Assembly (NCBI GenBank): GCA_910589595.1
Contig: CAJUTM010000005.1
Coordinates: 1-36,774 of the forward strand
DNA length: 36,774 nucleotides
Direction: 5' to 3'
Source of the DNA: an uncultured Eubacterium sp.
Lineage (GTDB): Bacteria > Bacillota > Clostridia > Lachnospirales > Lachnospiraceae
Each line of letters starts with the position of its first letter. Position 1 is the first letter of the stretch. Under the pieces are notes generated by a model. That model saw only the letters and a list, made by a program, of their open reading frames with translations, did not search any database and was not told the DNA's origin. Positions 32,577 through 36,774 of this stretch are shown one piece after another. The translations under genes were made by a program, and so were the position numbers.

Positions 32577-32963
32577 CTATCTTTCATTCAAGATGATGGT
32601 AATGTGGCACATTCTCTTTTCGATGCGATATGCCGTACCACGTGCTCTTGGTCTGATTCTCTTCATTGTGGTTGCCTTATTTGCAAAGCACTCATCAACG
32701 TAGAGATTTTCCGGGTCCATGCCATTGTTGTTCTCTGCATTTGCAATAGCAGAATTCAACAGCTTCTTAATTACTGCAGAAGCATATCTTGGATTATATT
32801 CCAAAATACCAAGTGCTGTCTGAACGTCTTTGCCACGAATTGCGTCCAATACAAAGCCTGCTTTCTGAGCAGAAATTCTGGCGTGTGACAATTTAGCAGA
32901 TGGTCTTGTATCTTTGTTCTGGTTTCTTTCTTTTTTGATTTGGGATCTATGTCCTTTAGCCAT
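32577..32963 (-). CDS. rplV: 50S ribosomal protein L22
   Basis: 128 residues: AKLSHARISAQKAGFVLDAIRGKDVQTALGILEYNPRYASAVIKKLLNSAIANAENN and the beta-hairpin loop RIRPRARGTAYRIEKRMCHITI that lines the peptide tunnel (macrolide site). Preceded by a 104-nt gap. Confidence 0.97.
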   Translation of the reverse strand: MAKGHRSQIKKERNQNKDTRPSAKLSHARISAQKAGFVLDAIRGKDVQTALGILEYNPRYASAVIKKLLNSAIANAENNNGMDPENLYVDECFANKATTMKRIRPRARGTAYRIEKRMCHITIILNER

Positions 32964-33067
32964 CTCAAGAAACCTCCTTTCTTACATTCACTTTATTACC
33001 CAAGTTTGCTTCGCAAACTTTTTTGCCTTGCAAACTTTCCATGGCCTGAGCTAAACTCAGGACTAAT
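32964..33067 (-). other. rpsS-rplV intergenic gap with competing hairpins
   Basis: On the minus strand: CCTGAG-5nt-CTCAGG (33045-33061), then one copy of AAGTTTGC, a second copy, and one GCAAACTT (33002-33020 form the 8-bp hairpin). Either AAGTTTGC copy can pair with the single partner. On the plus strand the hairpin is followed by TTTTTT and would be an antisense terminator. Confidence 0.5.
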
Positions 33068-33340
33068 TTATCCTCGTTTCTCATCCTTACCATGACCTTT
33101 GTAAGTTCTTGTCAAAACAAACTCGCCAAGCTTGTGGCCTACCATGTCCTCGACAATATACACAGGTACATGCTTTCTTCCATCATGGACAGCAATTGTA
33201 TGGCCTACCATGCTAGGGAAGATAGTGGAACGACGTGACCAGGTTTTAATAACCGATTTCTCTCCGGACTCGTTCATGGCATCAATCTTTTTCAATAAAT
33301 GCGCATCTGCAAATGGTCCTTTTTTTAATGAACGTGACAT
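33068..33340 (-). CDS. rpsS: 30S ribosomal protein S19
   Basis: 90 residues: MSRSLKKGPFADAHLLKKIDAMNESGEKSVIKTWSRRSTIFPSMVGHTIAVHDGRKHVPVYIVEDMVGHKLGEFVLTRTYKGHG, complete S19 of the 30S head. 15 bp after rplB. Confidence 0.98.
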   Translation of the reverse strand: MSRSLKKGPFADAHLLKKIDAMNESGEKSVIKTWSRRSTIFPSMVGHTIAVHDGRKHVPVYIVEDMVGHKLGEFVLTRTYKGHGKDEKRG

Positions 33341-33355
33341 TACTCACTACCTCCT

Positions 33356-34201
33356 TTATTTCGCTAACGCTTTACCGTCGCGTCTTCTGATTATCATCTT
33401 GTTAGACTGCTTATTCTTCTTGCGAGTCTTGTAACCAAGTGCCGGTTTACCCCAAGGCGTACATGGTCCCGGACGTCCAACCGGCGCTTTACCCTCGCCA
33501 CCGCCGTGTGGATGGTCATTCGGGTTCATAACAGAACCACGTACTGTCGGGCGTATACCCATATGACGCTTACGACCTGCTTTACCGATATTGACAAGAT
33601 TGTGCTCCGTGTTGCCGACCTGTCCAATAGAGGCGCGGCAGATTACCGGAACCATTCTCATTTCCCCTGAAGGCATACGGATAATTGCATTTTTACCCTC
33701 TTTCGCCATCAACTGGGCGCTCACTCCGGCAGCGCGAACCAATTGGCCGCCGTGTCCCGGATACATTTCGATATTGTGAATCTGCGTACCAACCGGCATA
33801 TCTTTCAGCTCCAGACAGTTGCCGACTTTAATTTCCGCTTCCGGCCCGTTCATAATTACCTGTCCTACTTTCAGGCCAACCGGTGCAAGAATATATCTTT
33901 TCTCGCCATCCGCATAACATACCAAAGCAATATTAGCTGTACGGTTCGGGTCATATTCGATAGTTTTAACCGTTGCCGGAATACCGTCTTTATTTCTCTT
34001 AAAATCAATAATTCTGTATTTTCTTCTAGAACCGCCACCGTGATGTCTTACGGTGATTTTTCCCTGAGCGTTACGGCCCGCATGCTTCTTCAATGAAGTT
34101 GTCAGGGATTTTTCCGGAGTCGATGTTGTAATCTCCTCAAAATCGTAACCGCTCATGTTTCTTCTAGAAGGGGTATATGGGTTATAAGTTTTAATTCCCA
34201 T
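33356..34201 (-). CDS. rplB: 50S ribosomal protein L2
   Basis: 281 residues: GIKTYNPYTPSRRNMSGYDFEEIT, GRNAQGKITVRHHGGGSRRKYRIIDFKR, and the peptidyl-transferase-proximal GRKRHMGIRPTVRGSVMNPNDHPHGGGEGKAPVGRPGPCTPWGKPALG, whose conserved His is present. Confidence 0.98.
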   Translation of the reverse strand: MGIKTYNPYTPSRRNMSGYDFEEITTSTPEKSLTTSLKKHAGRNAQGKITVRHHGGGSRRKYRIIDFKRNKDGIPATVKTIEYDPNRTANIALVCYADGEKRYILAPVGLKVGQVIMNGPEAEIKVGNCLELKDMPVGTQIHNIEMYPGHGGQLVRAAGVSAQLMAKEGKNAIIRMPSGEMRMVPVICRASIGQVGNTEHNLVNIGKAGRKRHMGIRPTVRGSVMNPNDHPHGGGEGKAPVGRPGPCTPWGKPALGYKTRKKNKQSNKMIIRRRDGKALAK

Positions 34202-34273
34202 GAGTTACACTCCTTTCAAAATTACAAACTGTTTCTCTTTCTAAAATGGTCTGTACTATTTGCATAGCACGCA

Positions 34274-34573
34274 TTATAAACCTTCAAAAATTTCGATATC
34301 CGCGCTGTCTTCCGTCAACTGAACTATCGCTTTTTTCTTTTTGGCGGTTTTTCCGACTACCATACCGCGTCTGCGGTTCTTGCCAGCAAGGTTCATTGTA
34401 TTGACTTTCGCTACTTTTGTTCCCGGAAACATTTTCTCAACTGCTTCTTTAATCTGGTTCTTTGTAGCTTCCGTGTGTACATAGAACGTATATTTCTTAA
34501 ATTCCATGCCTGCCATTGATTTCTCTGTAATCACCGGCTTGTCGATAATGTCATAATATTTCAAATCTGCCAT
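34274..34573 (-). CDS. rplW: 50S ribosomal protein L23
   Basis: 99 residues: DIIDKPVITEKSMAGMEFKKYTFYVHTEATKNQIKEAVEKMFPGTKVAKVNTMNLAGKNRRRG. Located at the tunnel exit where SRP and trigger factor dock. ATG overlaps the rplD stop (TAATG). Confidence 0.97.
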   Translation of the reverse strand: MADLKYYDIIDKPVITEKSMAGMEFKKYTFYVHTEATKNQIKEAVEKMFPGTKVAKVNTMNLAGKNRRRGMVVGKTAKKKKAIVQLTEDSADIEIFEGL

Positions 34574-35193
34574 TATGCGTACACCTCCTCGATTGCTTTT
34601 ACAGCGCTCTTAGTGATAACCACGGTGTCATATTTCAAAATATCATACACACTAATGGAGTTGCTATATACGCCTCTCGCCGTAGGAAGGTTCTTTGCGG
34701 AAAGAATGGCGTTTGCCGAGTCACCGTCAACTACTACCAACGCTTTATTAATTTTCAAATTATCCAAAACTGCTTTCATCTCTTTTGTCTTTGGCTTCTC
34801 AAAATCAAGAGAGTCAACAACAATAAGCTTCTCTTCGCTTACTTTTGCAGACAAAACGGATTTCATCGCTGCTGCCTTTTCTTTCTTGTTCATCTTGAAA
34901 GAATAATCTCTCGGAGTCGGTGCAAATACTACGCCGCCGCCCGTCCACTGAGGAGCCCGAATGGAACCCTGTCTTGCATGGCCGGTTCCTTTCTGTCTCC
35001 AAGGTTTTCTACCACCGCCGCGAACTTCAGAACGCGTCTTCGCTTTCTGTGTTCCCTGACGTTTGTTCGCAAGTTGAAGAACAACTGCCATATGAACTAA
35101 ATGCTCATTTACCGGAGCGGCAAAAACGGAGTCGTTCAAGTCCATCTTCTCTATCTCTTTGCCGTCCTTATTATAAACAGATACGCTTGCCAT
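34573..35193 (-). CDS. rplD: 50S ribosomal protein L4
   Basis: 206 residues: VVLQLANKRQGTQKAKTRSEVRGGGRKPWRQKGTGHARQGSIRAPQWTGGGVVFAPTPRDYSFKMNKKEK is the conserved core with the tunnel loop. In E. coli L4 represses the S10 operon; whether it acts on the leader here is unknown. Confidence 0.98.
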   Translation of the reverse strand: MASVSVYNKDGKEIEKMDLNDSVFAAPVNEHLVHMAVVLQLANKRQGTQKAKTRSEVRGGGRKPWRQKGTGHARQGSIRAPQWTGGGVVFAPTPRDYSFKMNKKEKAAAMKSVLSAKVSEEKLIVVDSLDFEKPKTKEMKAVLDNLKINKALVVVDGDSANAILSAKNLPTARGVYSNSISVYDILKYDTVVITKSAVKAIEEVYA

Positions 35194-35218
35194 CTGTGTC
35201 TTCCTCCTTTCCGGAAAG

Positions 35219-35848
35219 TTATGCCTTTACGGATTCTTTAATGATTACTGTTGATTTCTTTGGTCCCGGAACCGCGCCTTTTACTAAAAGCAAATTGTTC
35301 TCGGCATCTACACGTACAACCTCGAGGTTCTGGATTGTCACCTGTACTGCTCCCATCTGCCCCGGCATTTTCTTGCCTTTGAATACCTTACTAGGGTCTG
35401 ATGCAGAACCGTTCGAACCAGCATGTCTATGAAATTTGGAACCGTGACCCATTGGCCCGCGGGACTGTCCGTGACGCTTAATCGCACCCTGAAAACCATG
35501 TCCCTTTGTCTTTGCGGTCACATCAATTTTGTCACCGGTTTCAAAGATGTCTGCTTTAATTTCCTGTCCCAACTCATACTCGGCAGTGTTCTCTAATTTG
35601 AACTCCGTGAGAAATCTCTTATTCTCCACGCCTGCTTTTTCTAAGTGTCCTTTCTTCGGCTTATTCACAAGTTTCTCGCGAATGTCGCCATACGCCACCT
35701 GAACAGCCTCGTATCCGTCGTTCTCAACTGTCTTAATCTGAGAAACATATACCGGACCGGCCTGAAGCACGGTAACTGGTGTCAATACACCGTCTTCGTT
35801 GAAAATCTGGGTCATTCCAACTTTTGTAGCTACTATAGCTTTCTTCAT
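35219..35848 (-). CDS. rplC: 50S ribosomal protein L3
   Basis: 209 residues from ATG at 35848 with AGGAGG upstream; the longer in-frame reading to 35917 is non-conserved leader. MKKAIVATKVGMTQIFNEDGVLTPVTVLQAGP and GHGFQGAIKRHGQSRGPMGHGSKFHRHAGSNGSASDPSKVFKGKKMPGQMG are typical of L3. Confidence 0.98.
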   Translation of the reverse strand: MKKAIVATKVGMTQIFNEDGVLTPVTVLQAGPVYVSQIKTVENDGYEAVQVAYGDIREKLVNKPKKGHLEKAGVENKRFLTEFKLENTAEYELGQEIKADIFETGDKIDVTAKTKGHGFQGAIKRHGQSRGPMGHGSKFHRHAGSNGSASDPSKVFKGKKMPGQMGAVQVTIQNLEVVRVDAENNLLLVKGAVPGPKKSTVIIKESVKA

Positions 35849-36040
35849 TTTCTTTTTCCTCCTATAAAATCTACAGCGGATTGATTTCACAGTGTTTGAT
35901 ACACTGGCGGAAAACAATCATCCTAGATGGCTACTGTTATGTCCTGAACCGTATAGACAGCATCATAACCATAGGACGAGGGCACTATTTTCACCCCCTC
36001 GCTTCCTATATATAAATAGGAAACTTATCAAAACAATGCA
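35849..36040 (-). other. 192-nt structured rpsJ-rplC intergenic region
   Basis: No gene seen. On the minus strand after rpsJ come TTCCTAT-6nt-ATAGGAA (36003-36022), CGAGGG-13nt-CCCTCG (35977-36001), and near rplC CAGTGT-5nt-ACACTG. None is followed by a U-run, so they look like mRNA structures rather than terminators. Confidence 0.45.
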
Positions 36041-36361
36041 TTACTGCATTTTGATATCAATGGCAACGCCCGCAGGCATTTCCAGACGAGAAAGTGCATC
36101 TACCGTCTTCTGTGAAGGTGTCAGCACATCAATGAGCCTCTTGTGTGTTCTCTGCTCAAACTGCTCACGAGAGTCTTTGTACTTGTGTACCGCTCTAAGA
36201 ATGGTAACAACCTCTTTCTTAGTAGGAAGTGGCACAGGCCCACTAACCTTTGCTCCTGTCTTCTTCACTGTCTCAATCAACTTTGCTGCCGCAAAATCAA
36301 TGAGCTGATGGTCATACGCCTTCAACGTAATTCTCATTTTTTGACTTTTTTTACTTGCCAT
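36041..36361 (-). CDS. rpsJ: 30S ribosomal protein S10
   Basis: 106 residues from ATG at 36361 (AGGAGG 11 bp upstream). MRITLKAYDHQLIDFAAAKLIETVKKTGAKVSGPVPLPTKKEVVTILRAVHKYKDSREQFEQRTHKRLIDVLTPSQKTVDALSRLEMPAGVAIDIKMQ, complete S10, also the transcription factor NusE. First gene of the supercluster. Confidence 0.98.
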   Translation of the reverse strand: MASKKSQKMRITLKAYDHQLIDFAAAKLIETVKKTGAKVSGPVPLPTKKEVVTILRAVHKYKDSREQFEQRTHKRLIDVLTPSQKTVDALSRLEMPAGVAIDIKMQ

Positions 36362-36650
36362 AAAAATAGTCGCCTCCTTTTCGTACTTTATAAATGAAAT
36401 AGTACGACAAGTGGTGACTGTACACTCATCCGTGTGTGTCATGTCGGTTCATTAGAAATACCTCCACAGGGAGGTTTTGCACACACGTTTATCTGCTCTT
36501 AGGCAGAAACTATGTTACTGTACAGTGACTTGCCGTCAGGTTTCTCGACCGAAATCGCTGATCTCCGGCCTCTTGACATTCGCTCCACGGAAAACCCACC
36601 AAGATAGTGGCAACCTCACGCTTCATCGCTATCATGTCACAGCAAGGACT
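36362..36650 (-). promoter_or_regulatory. rpsJ: ~285-nt rpsJ leader (5' UTR) with nested hairpins
   Basis: Between promoter and rpsJ there is no convincing gene. On the minus strand a CGTGTGTG / CACACACG stem (about 36440-36489) encloses a second hairpin ACCTCC-4nt-GGAGGT. Two TGTACA-centred segments (near 36410-36425 and 36515-36530) could pair with each other across it. Length and position fit an S10-operon leader. Confidence 0.5.
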
Positions 36651-36679
36651 AGTGTAACATAGTTCCCCCAAAAAAGCAA
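36651..36679 (-). promoter_or_regulatory. rpsJ: Promoter of the S10 ribosomal operon
   Basis: On the minus strand TTGCTT and TACACT are separated by 17 bp, ~290 bp upstream of rpsJ. The spacer holds a GGGGG run. Confidence 0.65.
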
Positions 36680-36715
36680 GAAAAACTTTCACGAAATCTA
36701 CAAGCCATGCAAAAC

Positions 36716-36774
36716 ACCAATTTCCCCGCCATTCGTCGAGAGTTTACTCTCGTAAGAATGAGGGGGAAATTGGT
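36716..36774. terminator. Large (59-nt) inverted repeat at the window edge
   Basis: ACCAATTTCCCC pairs with GGGGAAATTGGT (12 bp), followed inward by CATTC/GAATG and CGAGAGT-TT-ACTCTCG, with small internal loops. On the minus strand it is followed by GTTTTGC. Probably the terminator of the gene to the right of the window; it may extend beyond the edge. Confidence 0.6.

Noticed and set aside
1..36774. tRNA, rRNA or other classical RNA genes
   Set aside because: I looked for cloverleaf-like and rRNA-like sequence in the gaps on both strands and found none I could support.

Overview
The window looks like a chromosomal segment of a low-GC Gram-positive anaerobe, most probably a Lachnospiraceae or other Clostridia member. 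The evidence is the S10-spc-alpha ribosomal supercluster in the Firmicutes order (…secY-adk-map-infA-rpmJ-rpsM-rpsK-rpsD-rpoA-rplQ-ecfA1-ecfA2-ecfT-truA…rplM-rpsI), a zinc-type S14, a Cys4 zinc adenylate kinase, strong GGAGG ribosome binding sites and an unusually long L17. This assignment rests on gene order and protein style, not on a database search.

Right part (about 14.1-36.8 kb, all minus strand, so transcription runs from the right end leftward): a promoter and ~290-nt leader precede rpsJ, followed by rplC-rplD-rplW-rplB-rpsS-rplV-rpsC-rplP-rpmC-rpsQ-rplN-rplX-rplE-rpsN(Z)-rpsH-rplF-rplR-rpsE-rpmD-rplO-secY-adk-map-infA-rpmJ-rpsM-rpsK-rpsD-rpoA-rplQ, a terminator, the energy-coupling-factor transporter core ecfA1-ecfA2-ecfT, truA, a secreted Big2/esterase protein with its own promoter, then rplM-rpsI with their own promoter and terminator. 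This is core translation, secretion and vitamin-uptake machinery. The unusual parts are the structured intergenic stretches (rpsJ leader, rpsJ-rplC, rpsS-rplV and above all the 393-nt rpmJ-rpsM gap) and the esterase inserted between truA and rplM.

Left part (0-14.1 kb): an accessory region full of broken genes. It holds an HD-GYP protein, a cyclophilin lipoprotein, a SpoT-like HD protein with altered metal ligands lying in frame behind an AraC-type HTH cut by a TAA, a Ham1/RdgB-like pyrophosphatase, a FliB-like Cys-rich protein, a doubly frameshifted DpnI homologue, a HAD phosphatase cut by an in-frame TAG, an unusual HTH-PurM fusion, a DUF1848 Fe-S protein, and a DpnII-type restriction-modification operon (dpnM-dpnA-dpnB plus an unknown fourth gene). 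Beyond dpnM sits what looks like a second type II system: an XRE controller-like gene and a PD-(D/E)XK nuclease, divergent from a methyltransferase that has lost its N-terminal half and altered its catalytic motif, and whose stop codon overlaps the dpnM start. An IS3-family remnant and the C-terminal stub of a tyrosine recombinase close the region next to the rpsI terminator.

The most interesting reading is a fossil of restriction-system conflict. GATC methylation by DpnM/DpnA is incompatible with an active DpnI, which cuts methylated GATC, and here DpnI is dead. The second restriction nuclease looks intact but its cognate methylase is broken, and its controller/operator region now lies directly upstream of the DpnII operon, so it may have been co-opted to drive it.
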